Virus record (IMG/VR): IMGVR_UViG_3300030385_002649
Span: 62,001 to 126,000 of that record
Strand: one strand, 5' to 3'
Source of the DNA: a virus
Length of the DNA: 64,000 nt
Every line of letters starts with the position of its first letter. Position 1 is the first letter of the stretch. Under the pieces are notes generated by a model, which saw only the letters and a list, made by a program, of their open reading frames with translations, did no database searches and was not told where the DNA came from. Of this stretch, positions 39,845 through 51,825 are shown piece after piece. The translations under genes were made by a program, and so were the position numbers.

Positions 39845-39869
39845 TGTAGCTCTTATACAAAGAGCTACA
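39845..39869 (-). terminator. Hairpin at the end of the 938-residue gene
   Basis: TGTAGCTCTT (39845-39854) pairs with AAGAGCTACA (39860-39869) around a 5-base loop. The stop codon of the minus-strand gene (39865-39867) is inside the stem. No strong U-run follows on the minus strand. It could be a weak terminator or an RNA-processing hairpin between the 938-residue gene and the acidic protein gene. Confidence 0.45.
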
Positions 39870-42681
39870 CTGACCGCCCAGCTTGATGCAATAACTTAAT
39901 TATTAAACTAAAAGACTTAGGATCCAAAAGACTAGTTGTTTCACCAACTTGATTAGGATTGTGACTTTGCTCACTCGTATTTTGTTTTACGAATTGTGCA
40001 AGATTACCATTAGAAACAGCCTTCAAGAGTCCTCCTAATAAATAATAAGTCTCGACTGACATATTGCCGTTATTGTGCGTCTTCTCAACATACTGATAAA
40101 ACGCTTTCATGGCTTCAGGTTTTGCGATGCCGGAGGATTTAACAGCATTGAGAATAACAGATTGTTTTCTTCTTGCCTCACGAGTGCTCGGGGTGGCCAA
40201 AGGCGCTTTACTTCTTATCCTTTCTTTTTCCTGATGATCTTTACTATGTCCTAAGGACCGCGTGACAAGGTCTTCATCCTTCTCATCTTCAGACTTAAAT
40301 ATGTCCTTCTCAGCTTGAGCCATCCTATTATTGGTTTTATTGCCCATAAAGTTCTTGTTTTTATACGCTTTATGCCCTCCAGCTTTATTGATAGTATTAA
40401 TTGCCGTCTTAAAGTGCTTGTGGTTCCCCAGTCCGTCTTCTTTGTCATTTAAAGAATTCTTGACAAATTCTATAAGGTTGTTTTCTCCCATAGCTTTCGA
40501 AACTTTATACATTAGGCTATAAGCCTCAGTAGATAAAGACTGTCCCAAATTACGATGAAGAAAATTATCAAAGCTGCGCCTAGCTTTAGGAGACGCAGCT
40601 ATTCCAGACAGTTTGACTGCGTCTAAGAAAACCTTTTGTGCTCTAGATTCTTTTTCCCTTTTTGGAGCCTTTTCTCTAAAGCGAGCCTGCCTACCAGCTG
40701 TAAAATCACCAGCGCCTGGCTGATCCGAAGCGAATTCCCTTTTCTTTTGGGCCAATTCTTTAGGACTCAACACACTCCCCCTGACGTCTTTGCCCCATGC
40801 GGCCTGGCCTTTTCTCTTGGCAATTTTCTGATCTTTATCCTTAGCTGTTTGTTCAGCCTTCTCTAGCTCATCAGGATTAGTGGCTTGTAAAGCCTCACGA
40901 GCTTCTTCTCCGCCTCTCATCTTGACATATTCTTGATAGGCTGGAGAGCCGGATTTTTTCAAAACCCTATGTAACATGCCAGGATCTCTAGCAAGAGACT
41001 TAGCAAGCTTCTGATATATTAACGACATTTGAGCAAGACGAATGTCCGCTTTTGAAAGAGGGCCTCCAAAAGCTTTAGCGATTGCCTTCAATTTCTTCTC
41101 TAATATCATTTCCTCGACGGACTTTTCAAGAATAACCCTATCAATGGACTCATTCACTTGAGACGATCTTTGATATTCAACAACACGAGCTGTCACAAAA
41201 TTGAGGATGTCATTAAAATCCACAACTTTGTTCATGTCTTTAACATCACCATTAGAATACTTCATCAAAAGCTGAGGTTTCCTAGCGACTTTTAATAATG
41301 TTTCAAGATCCTTATTAGCAAGAGACGAAATGATGCCAGAGAGGCTCCCATTATCACTTGGATCAGCCCTTTGGTAAGCTTTTAGAAGGCGGTCTTTAGG
41401 TGTACCGCCGATATACTGTGTAAAGTACGCTCTTGCATTGCCAGGGGTTTCTTCAGTTTTAGAGACAGCATGTCTTAGATTAGGAGAAAATAATTGATTA
41501 TATTCCTGCGCTGCCTGAGCGTCTTCCCCGCTCTTGGCCATATTGCTTGCTGCAGACAAGTATTCCCAGACGTGACTTTCATTAGGAGATTCTATGTTCG
41601 TCCAATAAGGCGCGGAAAGGTCAATGTTAGCGAACTTATAAGCTGGTATTTTAGTGCCATCTGGGCCTTTTTTAAGCCCTCTAACCCTTACAACCAAATT
41701 AGTTGGAGCACGCTTGATGATGTCGATTCTTTTTCTAGCGTGCTCCGAGGCTTTTTGATCGTTTTGAGCCTCAATAGACCCTCCAACTTCGACGCCGTCG
41801 TCACGGGCGTCAGACTTGACAGGCCCTCCGACTGTTCCTTTTGGCTTTTCTTTACTAAACGCCTTAGCGCCTCTCGCCAGATTTCTAGCTTTAACATCTT
41901 CTGGATTAAATTGCAGACCGCGATTTTTCTGCTTGATTGGTGAACCCGGCTCAACATTAGGCTCAGTTGGTCTGGGTGATGCTTTAACTTTAGACTTACG
42001 GTCGCTGAGACTTTGGTTCCTATCTAGTCTAGGAGTCGCTCTAATTTTTTCAATTTCGCTCTGAGTTGGATCTTCGGATTCTTCCTCTTCAGGTGCTTCT
42101 TCAGCCTGCTCTATACCAAGCTGTTTAGCGTAACCTTTGAAAAAATCATTGTTGATACCTATGCTCTTAGCGTCAGAAGACGTTAAGAGACCATAAAATC
42201 CTCCGAGCTGGTTCTTAAAGTTCTCATTGTCTAAAAGATCTGGATTTTCAACTATATTGCCCCAGAGGTCTTTGCCAAATCCAGAAGCGGCCTTAGCCAG
42301 AGCCTTGGTCACCTTTCCTTTTGCGCTATTTCCTCCCCATGACCTTGCAAGAAGAGTAGCAATTTTATCGCGTTTGCTAGGGTTTAGAATGTCCGAGAAG
42401 AATCCGATTAATCTTAGGGAATTTTCGCTATCGCCAGCTTTTAGAACTGCGTCGTGGACTCTCTTGAACCCACCTTTTTCTTTTAGCATGCCGTTGATTA
42501 TGCCGACGCTGGACATTTTTCCTTTTAGCAAGGCACTTAGTGCTTCTACCTTACCAGTATAAGGTGTAGTAGGTTCCTTATCATCTTCTTCTTTGAGAAG
42601 GTCCATATACTCATTGACGATAGAGCTTGCAACAACCCCATTTTCAATGAATGATTTATTAAGCTTGTCTAGAAAATCCAT
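39865..42681 (-). CDS. Large hypothetical structural-module protein
   Basis: The 938-residue protein is very basic and helical with many Lys/Arg/Ala/Ser-rich low-complexity segments. It has no signal peptide and no recognised family. Its position inside the structural module and between proteins with the module tags suggests an internal virion or head protein. It starts 1 base from the small MKLNKLY gene. Confidence 0.65.
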   Translation of the reverse strand: MDFLDKLNKSFIENGVVASSIVNEYMDLLKEEDDKEPTTPYTGKVEALSALLKGKMSSVGIINGMLKEKGGFKRVHDAVLKAGDSENSLRLIGFFSDILNPSKRDKIATLLARSWGGNSAKGKVTKALAKAASGFGKDLWGNIVENPDLLDNENFKNQLGGFYGLLTSSDAKSIGINNDFFKGYAKQLGIEQAEEAPEEEESEDPTQSEIEKIRATPRLDRNQSLSDRKSKVKASPRPTEPNVEPGSPIKQKNRGLQFNPEDVKARNLARGAKAFSKEKPKGTVGGPVKSDARDDGVEVGGSIEAQNDQKASEHARKRIDIIKRAPTNLVVRVRGLKKGPDGTKIPAYKFANIDLSAPYWTNIESPNESHVWEYLSAASNMAKSGEDAQAAQEYNQLFSPNLRHAVSKTEETPGNARAYFTQYIGGTPKDRLLKAYQRADPSDNGSLSGIISSLANKDLETLLKVARKPQLLMKYSNGDVKDMNKVVDFNDILNFVTARVVEYQRSSQVNESIDRVILEKSVEEMILEKKLKAIAKAFGGPLSKADIRLAQMSLIYQKLAKSLARDPGMLHRVLKKSGSPAYQEYVKMRGGEEAREALQATNPDELEKAEQTAKDKDQKIAKRKGQAAWGKDVRGSVLSPKELAQKKREFASDQPGAGDFTAGRQARFREKAPKREKESRAQKVFLDAVKLSGIAASPKARRSFDNFLHRNLGQSLSTEAYSLMYKVSKAMGENNLIEFVKNSLNDKEDGLGNHKHFKTAINTINKAGGHKAYKNKNFMGNKTNNRMAQAEKDIFKSEDEKDEDLVTRSLGHSKDHQEKERIRSKAPLATPSTREARRKQSVILNAVKSSGIAKPEAMKAFYQYVEKTHNNGNMSVETYYLLGGLLKAVSNGNLAQFVKQNTSEQSHNPNQVGETTSLLDPKSFSLIIKLLHQAGRSV

Positions 42682-42881
42682 TACTTAGACTTACCCTTCT
42701 TCTTTTTTTTCTCGCCTTGAATGACGTTTAAGAACCTATCACGATCTTCATGACCACCTTTTAAGTGGCTCAAATTGCTTCGGCCCTTAACTTTAGGCTT
42801 GGCTTTACCTTTTGGATCCCCGTAGAAATCTTCTGAGGATTGGATGACATCGAGATCTTCGTACAACTTATTTAATTTCAT
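42681..42881 (-). CDS. Small MKLNKLY-start protein
   Basis: I chose ATG 42881, which overlaps the previous stop (ATGA) and gives 66 residues, over a farther upstream ATG. It begins MKLNKLYEDLD and ends in a Lys-rich tail (GEKKKKKGKSK). The N-terminal motif is shared with the genes at 43948 and 60720. Function unknown. Confidence 0.65.
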   Translation of the reverse strand: MKLNKLYEDLDVIQSSEDFYGDPKGKAKPKVKGRSNLSHLKGGHEDRDRFLNVIQGEKKKKKGKSK

Positions 42882-43948
42882 CCTGGGTACTTGAACTGTT
42901 CCTTGAGTGGAACGCAAGTTCCCCTTCTTTCGTCAACAATAGCGGCACCAGCTGGTTCTTTGCTATTGTAACGGTTCTTAGATTCATTGAAAGCGCCAAG
43001 GTTTTTCTTGCGCCCACTTGGAACGTCCGTCCAACCGCATTCAACCATAGTTACGCCAGGCTTGTTTCCAGCGTCCTTCATGTCAGCCTCGATGAGGCCC
43101 TCATTAGAATCAACGGACATCATGTCAAGACCAAGGCCACCGCTACCCTGCGTTTTCAATCGGTTAATGTCATCGACAGAGATTTCTAGTTTATGCCTAA
43201 GATCACGATCAGTAACGATCATATACTTGAGAGGCTTTCTTCCAGAATCACCGGCTTTAATGTGTGACATGAGACCAAGAGCACCATTTACTGAATCGGA
43301 GATCCCAAAAGAGATTGTTGGTTGTACTCTTCTTTCTGGAGACCATCCCTCATGGTGGAAACCTTGACCAGCCAGAGTGTTGGACATTAGAATACAACGT
43401 TTAATAACGTCAGCGAAAATCCTCTGTGCCCTATCCTTGTCCGTATCACCCACATAGACGCTGACGGCGAATGTATCACCACCCAATCGGTAACACTCTG
43501 CTCTACTTGAACCGCCAAATTGGCTAGTGATGAGGTTTCCGATATATCCAATGACTGAATTGACTCCAATAGTTCCTAGACCGCTCTTTTCGTTAAGGTG
43601 CCTAGCATCGTCAACGTCGCCAACAACATAAATGAAGTTTTTCAGACCGTTTTCGTTGACATCATCGCTCGCCTCAGCATGCAGGGCCTTGAAAACGTGC
43701 CCGCCCTTTAAGCCAGTTACCACGTCTTTTTCTACTAGGTCTCTTAGCTCTTTATAAGCACTACCCGGGTTAGACTTGGACAAATCGTCTAGTCTTTCTA
43801 ATTCCTCGCACATATTGATGGCTAGGGAATTTTCTACTGGCCTATGTCCTGATACCGGTGGGTACCTGATAGGGTCTAAAGGAAGGTCTGAACTTTCTTT
43901 TAGTACTCCTCGGTAGCTTCTCTTGCCGTATAGGTCTTCTAATTTCAT
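42878..43948 (-). CDS. GGDEF-like domain protein in the structural module
   Basis: The 356-residue product starts MKLEDLYGKR. Residues about 105-190 look like a GGDEF domain: FIYVVGDVDDARHLNE (DxDxx..xN), a helix, then YRLGGDTFAVSVY with GGDTF in place of GGDEF at 156-160. The signature Glu is Thr, so diguanylate cyclase activity is doubtful, but the fold and GTP or c-di-GMP binding may remain. A GGDEF-like domain among phage structural genes is unusual. The last 150 residues are not recognised. Confidence 0.65.
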   Translation of the reverse strand: MKLEDLYGKRSYRGVLKESSDLPLDPIRYPPVSGHRPVENSLAINMCEELERLDDLSKSNPGSAYKELRDLVEKDVVTGLKGGHVFKALHAEASDDVNENGLKNFIYVVGDVDDARHLNEKSGLGTIGVNSVIGYIGNLITSQFGGSSRAECYRLGGDTFAVSVYVGDTDKDRAQRIFADVIKRCILMSNTLAGQGFHHEGWSPERRVQPTISFGISDSVNGALGLMSHIKAGDSGRKPLKYMIVTDRDLRHKLEISVDDINRLKTQGSGGLGLDMMSVDSNEGLIEADMKDAGNKPGVTMVECGWTDVPSGRKKNLGAFNESKNRYNSKEPAGAAIVDERRGTCVPLKEQFKYPG

Positions 43949-43974
43949 ACGTTATGTCCCAACCTTATGTTTAA

Positions 43975-45272
<1,298 letters not shown>

Positions 45273-45273
<1 letters not shown>

Positions 45274-48200
45274 TAGCTGCCACCGAATCCACCTCCGCCA
45301 AAGTCTTCTCCGCCAAAATCATCGTCCACAGTAACTGTACCGCTAGTTACGTTACGAATTTCAAAAGCTATGTCATCGACAATATTGTTGTCTAAGAAGA
45401 AAGCGAAAGGATTGTTAAATGTTTCATCACCACATCCGAATGTGGTCTGAAATCTTTTTATTTCTTGAGAGCCACCTTCAGCAAGGACCATAAAGCCCTG
45501 ATCGGTAACCTGAATAATCTGACGTTCTACAGTCTCAACTCCGTCTTTAAAGACGCGACGGTTGATAACCTCACCAGATATTTCTTGGCCAGGGACCCTA
45601 GGGTCTTGGACCTGGAGTGTGTAGTCCAACCTGTCGTTGAACGTTTCGAAGATTACTCTATAAATAATGCCATAATCATCGATGAACTTAAATGACCCTT
45701 CTTGAGGGAATCGTTCATCGAAGTCCGTGAGAGGCCCACTGAATACCTCTTTTTCATCCTCGAACATCATCATGTTATTAATGGCGCCGTCCATAATGCA
45801 GGTCTGAGCGCGATATTGCTCATCCAGAATCATTGTGGAGATCAAGTCGACTCTATCACAGTTAAAATCATATGATCCGTCTGGAAGTTCGAAATGGCTT
45901 AAGTGACATCTTTCGATTGTGAGGGTTTCTGGTTCTGCTGTGACATCCGCACTGGTTCCCGTTCCCGTTCCGCCCGAATCGTCTGGGCATTCGAAACTCG
46001 TGCAGCCACAGTCCATTCTGTGTGGCCTATAATCTTCATAATCAAAATCACCAGGTCTGACGCGGACGCCAGAGCCCAGCCTAAATCTTAAAGAAGGGGC
46101 CCCTTCTCCAGTGACAATCAGAGGAAGTCCGAGAGCGATAGCTGGGCCCAATATCGTAATCCCGCCTTCAGCGCTATACAAGTCCTCGTCATATAACGAG
46201 AAACCATACCCTTCAATAGTCTCCCTTGGGAAATCGAAGTCCGTCAGATCTTCCATGTAAGAGCCGAATTCCGCAGGGTATCCGTCGATAAAGTCCGCGC
46301 CCCCGGTTGGCGTCACGCCACCCGTGATGGCTGTCGGGTCGGCTCCGGTTGTTTCGATATTTTCGAGATCCTGTGCTGTCCACACGTCATCCCCTTCAGG
46401 ACATGGGCAGTTACGATCCGCAGACTCGAAAATCGGGTCCTGGAGATCAGTGAAACAAATGAAGTTCTTCTGCTCCCCAAGAGCCTCCTCAGAGAATCTA
46501 AGAGCATCGCTTTTATGGTCGATAGCGTAGACAGGTTGACTACCAAGAGAAAAACCAGTGCTATAACAGAGGCCAGGATCTGCAGAAGACCAAACCGAGT
46601 GCGTCACATCATTCTGAGGGATCAAAGACCCATCATGAACGTCCATGTTTGGAATGTCCGCTGCGATGCCATTTCCGACATAGATCAGATCAGCGTCATC
46701 ATAAGCGATGACTTCCTCTCCGTCAGTTCCAATTTCAATCCTAGCGTTAATTTCCGGAACAGTCAATCCTGATGGGACATCTTCTGGACAATCGTAGTTG
46801 AACACATAATCCCAAGGACGCAACCGATACTCAGGGTGGTTCAGATCACTGATAAGATTGGCCATTGAAACAAACCGATGGCCAGGATAAAACATGTTAT
46901 CCTTGTCAATTTCAAGAGACGGTCTACGAGTGGCGAAGAACCTATTGTTAATAGTGTCTTCGATGTCATCTACGTATGCCCTATCAGTATAATGCAATTC
47001 AGGATTACTGAAAGCCATGACTCTAGTATAACCCTGGTCATGCCCGCTCCGGCGATAATTGGCTATGTTGGTTAAGTCAGGAGCGTTAGGGCCTTGATCC
47101 CCACATGAGAATTCATCGTTTTGTATGAGCGGTGTTAAATAATACAGCCCCAGCCCTGGCATTAGGTCGCAAGGACGGCATCTCCAGGACTCCGGAAGAA
47201 TCATGGTCAGTTCGGTCTCAGCAACCTGTTCTACTCTGCCCTTATAGCAATAGTCGGCAACGTTATTTTCAACATCACAGAGCTTGGCACGATCATCTTC
47301 AAAGTGATCAAAGTCTTTCTCTCCATTGCTGACAATTCTGTCTTGTCCGAAAGGGTTAAACTGGCAAGAATCGCCATCTGGTTGTCTAATTTGGATTCTT
47401 GAGGCCGATTGTAGAATTGGGAGAAGAGCGTCTGGAACTTCATGAGTCCCGTCTAAGTTCTTCCATGCTGCATGTTCTTGCTCGAGGAGGTCGAGGATTT
47501 CATCTCTGTGGTCTGTATCGGAGCCTTTGAAGCCTCTATCTAATGAGAACTCCGAACAGACGAAATCTGGATCATCCAGGTCGGGGATGTCGTTAGGGAT
47601 AACCGGAGGGGGTATTTGGATGTTTCCGAGATCGCTATCTGCGTCTTGGGCTAAACGGCCTCCAACACAGAAATCTTGAACGTTATAAATCTCTGGACAT
47701 TCGACTGTGAAGGTGATTTTTCTGAGCAACGAGTGGAATGCCTTGAACTTGAACAAGAATTCAAGAAGGAACTCGTAGACGTCTGATGTTGGTTGTTCCC
47801 CATTCTTGAACAACAAAATGTTAATGTCGAAGCGGTTGCTTCTCAAATCGGCCAACGCTGTAGGAAGAACGATCTTAGTTCTTTCATACGTGGCAAAGAC
47901 GTAAACCACTGTATCTCTATCGAACGAGAAATAATGGTCTAGGTCTAGGCTTACTTCATTAGTGTCAGGATTAAATCCAATACCTTCAGTACTAACAACA
48001 GGAATTCCACGTTGTGTTTCGTCGATACCTCCAACATCTTGTGAAATCAGAACGGTCGAATGACCGATTGACCCTACAGCAATTGACTCTTGAAAGTCCG
48101 ATAATTGGAAGCCTTCTGGAGTCAGAGAGCATCTTCCGGTGCTGAAAGACTCTACGTCAGTAGCAGTAGCATCCAAGGCATTTTGGAGGGCTATTTCTTG

Positions 48201-49409
48201 CGGTGTTCCTCTTGTCACAAAATAAGCATCAAGAGTGATATTACCAAGAGCTTTGAATAAAAGTGGAACGGTTAGTTGTCCGAAGCCTGGAGAGGAATAA
48301 TCGGCTATCAGAGGCTCGGAGACGCATAGCGTTTCTGTCGTGATCTCTTGATCTTCAATATCGCTTGGCAGTTGCTCGTCTGGAGCAATGAACCTTTGTC
48401 CATCCTTGCTAAACCATAAGTTAGCAACATCGATAGTGAATCCGAAAATATCGAAAAGTTCCCTAATCGCCCTCTTGGACCCTTTTAGTTGTTGGAGTTT
48501 TCTGCCATTTCTCAACATTGAACGGCGAACTTGGTCCGTTGTGCTTGGGAAATACGGTAGATCCAACCCGATGAGGTTGGCTAGGTACGGGATGTACTGC
48601 ACTGGGATCTTATCGATCCAGTTAACGCCTCTTAATAGTTCTTGCTCGTCGAAAATGTCCTGAAGGGCATCTGCGAATGGCCTATAGAAAGCAACTGTTC
48701 CGTCTTTGTCAATCGATGGGCTGTTAAAATAGAGCGCTGGGCTCCTGCGGATCATTGCGAAGTGAAGGTCGCCCGGGTGATTGATATAACTTGAAAAACG
48801 TGACTTGATAGCGCGGCTAGTATCAATACAAACCAATTCGCCGTTGGATGAAATGATTCTCTTGTAGTAAGAGCATTCCCAAACGAAATTGTACTTTCCT
48901 TCTGGGAGATCTACAGTCTCAATAATGAACGGAGTAACGTCATAATAATCGGCATCGTAATAATATGGAATTCTGTCTTTTGAACCTGGCCCTGATCTGC
49001 CGAATGCGCCGATGACGCCTCTCATTAGAGTGATCTCCATGAGGTCGCCGTTGTTGACGTCGCTATAAGTTTTTTCGTCTCCTGTTGCTGGATCGAAAAA
49101 GCGTTGGCCTGTGACGTCTATCTTTACTGATGACAGTTCTTCTGTACTAACTTCTCTTCTGAATCTTTCAAAGTTCGGTACGAAGATTCCTTGGTTTTGA
49201 ACTCCAGCTACTGGAACCTTTCCGGGTGCGTCTTCAATGTAGAAAGCGCAGTCGGTGAGGCCAGTGTCATTGATCGGAATACCGTCAATAGTACGCCTAA
49301 ATGGTACTACAAGCACTAACGGCAGGTTTACAGGCTGATAACCTGTCCTGTTTGTATTGATTGGAAATAATGAGAAGGTAGGTTGGTACCTATCAACAAC
49401 TTCTGCCAT
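45273..49409 (-). CDS. Giant baseplate protein with P2 gpI-like domain
   Basis: The 1378-residue protein contains, at about residues 255-330, the gpI-type tail protein motif ([17 protein letters not shown], then [20 protein letters not shown]). This is the KG-x-[KR] loop region of baseplate wedge proteins. The rest is beta-rich and includes an Asp/Gly-rich C-terminus ([12 protein letters not shown]). It probably ties the tail tube or fibres to the baseplate. Its position next to the collagen-like fibre supports a baseplate role. Confidence 0.78.
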
Positions 49410-49716
49410 TACTTGATTTCTTTATCCTAAGTTGAGTATATTGCTGCCGAGGTATATTTACCCAGAAGGAATTGAAGGTCGGATAAACTTGACCATTAAG
49501 TTCCCATTTATTAGTATCTGTGCCCTGCTTAGTGGCAGTCAGAGGTTGTAATGGGTTTCTTTGTTTTTGAGTTGGAGTTGGGCCCGTTGGAGTCGGGTTA
49601 GGTTTTGGTTTGCACTTTTCTAATTTACAAATAGGGCCCACGGGGAACAGCCCGGAGCCCTTAATGTTGTTATATCTAACGTCTTTTGGATTTGTGCGCC
49701 GTACTTTTAAACTCAT
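49393..49716 (-). CDS. Small Pro/Lys-rich protein
   Basis: The 107-residue product has a basic N-terminus (MSLKVRRTNPKDV), a Pro/Thr linker (PNPTPTGPTPTQKQRN) and an aromatic C-terminal part (FNSFWVNIPRQQY). It overlaps the gpI-like gene by 17 bases, so it is likely a tail component. No family recognised. Confidence 0.6.
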   Translation of the reverse strand: MSLKVRRTNPKDVRYNNIKGSGLFPVGPICKLEKCKPKPNPTPTGPTPTQKQRNPLQPLTATKQGTDTNKWELNGQVYPTFNSFWVNIPRQQYTQLRIKKSSNGRSC

Positions 49717-49736
49717 TGTGCGGTATATTTGGTGTC

Positions 49737-50207
49737 CTAGACTGGTTGACCGTCTCCTGTGCCAGACATTTTCTTTTTAGCGAGTTCTTTAACACCAGTC
49801 AATGGAAGGTAAGCCCCACCGACAGCAAGAAGAATCTCCCACCATCCGAGAGGATCTCCAGATTTGTCGTTCTTAGCCTTGATTTCTTTTACAAGAGCTA
49901 GAGTCTCAACGCCGCTAATCTGACCGTCCTTGTTGGCGTCAAATTCTTCGACTTTAACTCCGATTCTTTCCAGTTTTCCTTCGCTCTCTAGTTTGTATTT
50001 ATCAAGCTGGATTACGGCAGCGGCTACTGCAGCTTCTTGGGCTTCTCCTGCTAGACCCTTAGCTTCTGCTATAAGTTGCGGTTTCCATTCTTCTTGCCAT
50101 TTAAGACGCATTTTTTGGTCAGCCGAATCAATGGCATCGCTAACAGCGCTAGAAACACACCCAGTAAAGGTGAGGAGCAATACAATTAAAATAGCGATTT
50201 TCTTCAT
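49737..50207 (-). CDS. EF-hand lipoprotein with C-terminal TM segment
   Basis: I chose MKKIAILIVL at 50207; an upstream ATG at 50342 lacks a signal. The 156-residue product has lipobox TFTGC (Cys17), a helix, a canonical EF-hand loop DANKDGQISGVE at 90-101 (DxNxDGxIxxxE), and a possible C-terminal TM helix (GWWEILLAVGGAYLPLTGV). It may be a Ca2+-responsive envelope protein. It is placed between tail genes, which could reflect lysis or superinfection functions. Confidence 0.72.
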   Translation of the reverse strand: MKKIAILIVLLLTFTGCVSSAVSDAIDSADQKMRLKWQEEWKPQLIAEAKGLAGEAQEAAVAAAVIQLDKYKLESEGKLERIGVKVEEFDANKDGQISGVETLALVKEIKAKNDKSGDPLGWWEILLAVGGAYLPLTGVKELAKKKMSGTGDGQPV

Positions 50208-50217
50208 ATTATAAATT

Positions 50218-51825
50218 TCACTGAGGGTTGTTGAAACTTCTATCGATTCTTTGTGATATAGGAATTGAAGCCGCTGCTGAGGGCATAGGAAAAGCCCTAA
50301 AATATACTGGGTCATAATCAACATTAAAAATGTTGATATCAATACTTAGCAAAGCAGCAAGCGAGAACGCAAAAGATCTATCATCAAGTGTACCACCGGT
50401 AACAGTTTCAATTCCTGCTACTTCTGTTGTAGTCCCGGCATTATACACACGAACTTCAGTGTCTTCACGCATTCCGGTTAACGTTAGTGTTACGTTGTTC
50501 AGAATATTGACAGTAGCGCCACCAAGTTTCTTAAATGTTGGAGTTGTGCCACCATCGATAGTTAGATTATATGTTCCGGTAGCGGCTGTAAGGTCCAGAG
50601 CGGCGCTATCGGTCGTGTCAGCGCCGTAGCCGGTCCATGTCATTTCAGTGAATGTATAGTTGCCCGCAGTTGCTATTTCAACTGCGTGTCCTGCCCCACC
50701 TTGAATAAATTCAGTGTTGTTGAGATCGGTAGTAGTTCCAAAAGTAGGATCCTGTAGAGTTGCAATACTAGTAAGAGACACGGTCGTCACGACACACCCC
50801 TCGACATTTGCACTACCCTGTGTAAATGCTGCCGTTTCGATATTGCATGATGCAATATCGACTTTACTTGTAGCAATAAAGTCTGCTAAATTTTGAAAAT
50901 TACAACCAGTAATGTCCGCCTGTGCCGTTGCTGTAGTCCCAATAAATTCAACAATGGCACGGGTATCGACAGTACCACCCGTTGTTCCCCGACTAATGAA
51001 CGTGCTGTTGGAAATGCTGATAACGGTGCTGGCATTCTCAAGGTTGATGTCCAGACCAAAGAAACCGACCGAATTGAGGAACTCAGCATCAGGCCAAACG
51101 ACAACCTCTCCCGAACTCGTGAACTCGGCTCCGGTTCCGCTATCACCAACGGTGAGGACACCGGTAACGAAAAGAATACCGTTGCGCGTCGAGACGATCC
51201 CCCAGCGATTAGTGCCCGCAGAGTCCTCGTCGGTCGTAGCGAAGAGGGCGAAGTTGCCGTCAGTGCCTCCGATTCCGTCAAGGCAGGTCAGCCCGGTACC
51301 GCTAGTGATGTTGTCAACCGCATCACTAGCAACATTCTCTGATTTACTAGTAGCGCTGAAATCACATGTCCACGAGTAGAAGTCGATAGACGAAAGTGTT
51401 AAGCCACCATTAACAGCGCTAGCGTTGCCCCCATTTGGATCAATCGGAATGATAAGCCAACCACCCAGTAGCGGATAATCATCATTTCCAGCCACGTAGT
51501 AATCATCAGAGTTACCAGCACCTCCTGTTCCAATAGATAATACGCCTCCAGGTGCAGCTTTAGCTAGCAAAGATGACGAGTTAGTAGCAATACATTTTGC
51601 TATCCAGACTAATGGAGTCGTATAATCAGTTGCTGCTCCTAAATTCAATTGCTGACCACGCAGCGAAGTACCAACCTTACTAGAAATAGAGAATGATCCT
51701 TGATAGACAAAGTCGGGCTCGGCGACGGCCTTGGCGCCACCACCACCAATGCCTGTCCAGACCGTTCCGACAGCGTCAGCGTCGTTGACGCGTGTTCCGT
51801 CGAACGTGACAGCAGCAGCAGCCAT
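50218..51825 (-). CDS. Beta-rich tail adhesin/fibre-like protein
   Basis: The 535-residue product is Gly/Thr/Ser/Asp-rich with repeating beta strands (VDIASCNIETAAF, ITGCNFQNLADFI), typical of right-handed beta-helix fibres. It ends with a small domain (VYFRAFPMPSAAASIPISQ). It likely forms a fibre or tailspike. It starts in TAATG with the YkgJ-like gene. Confidence 0.65.
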   Translation of the reverse strand: MAAAAVTFDGTRVNDADAVGTVWTGIGGGGAKAVAEPDFVYQGSFSISSKVGTSLRGQQLNLGAATDYTTPLVWIAKCIATNSSSLLAKAAPGGVLSIGTGGAGNSDDYYVAGNDDYPLLGGWLIIPIDPNGGNASAVNGGLTLSSIDFYSWTCDFSATSKSENVASDAVDNITSGTGLTCLDGIGGTDGNFALFATTDEDSAGTNRWGIVSTRNGILFVTGVLTVGDSGTGAEFTSSGEVVVWPDAEFLNSVGFFGLDINLENASTVISISNSTFISRGTTGGTVDTRAIVEFIGTTATAQADITGCNFQNLADFIATSKVDIASCNIETAAFTQGSANVEGCVVTTVSLTSIATLQDPTFGTTTDLNNTEFIQGGAGHAVEIATAGNYTFTEMTWTGYGADTTDSAALDLTAATGTYNLTIDGGTTPTFKKLGGATVNILNNVTLTLTGMREDTEVRVYNAGTTTEVAGIETVTGGTLDDRSFAFSLAALLSIDINIFNVDYDPVYFRAFPMPSAAASIPISQRIDRSFNNPQ

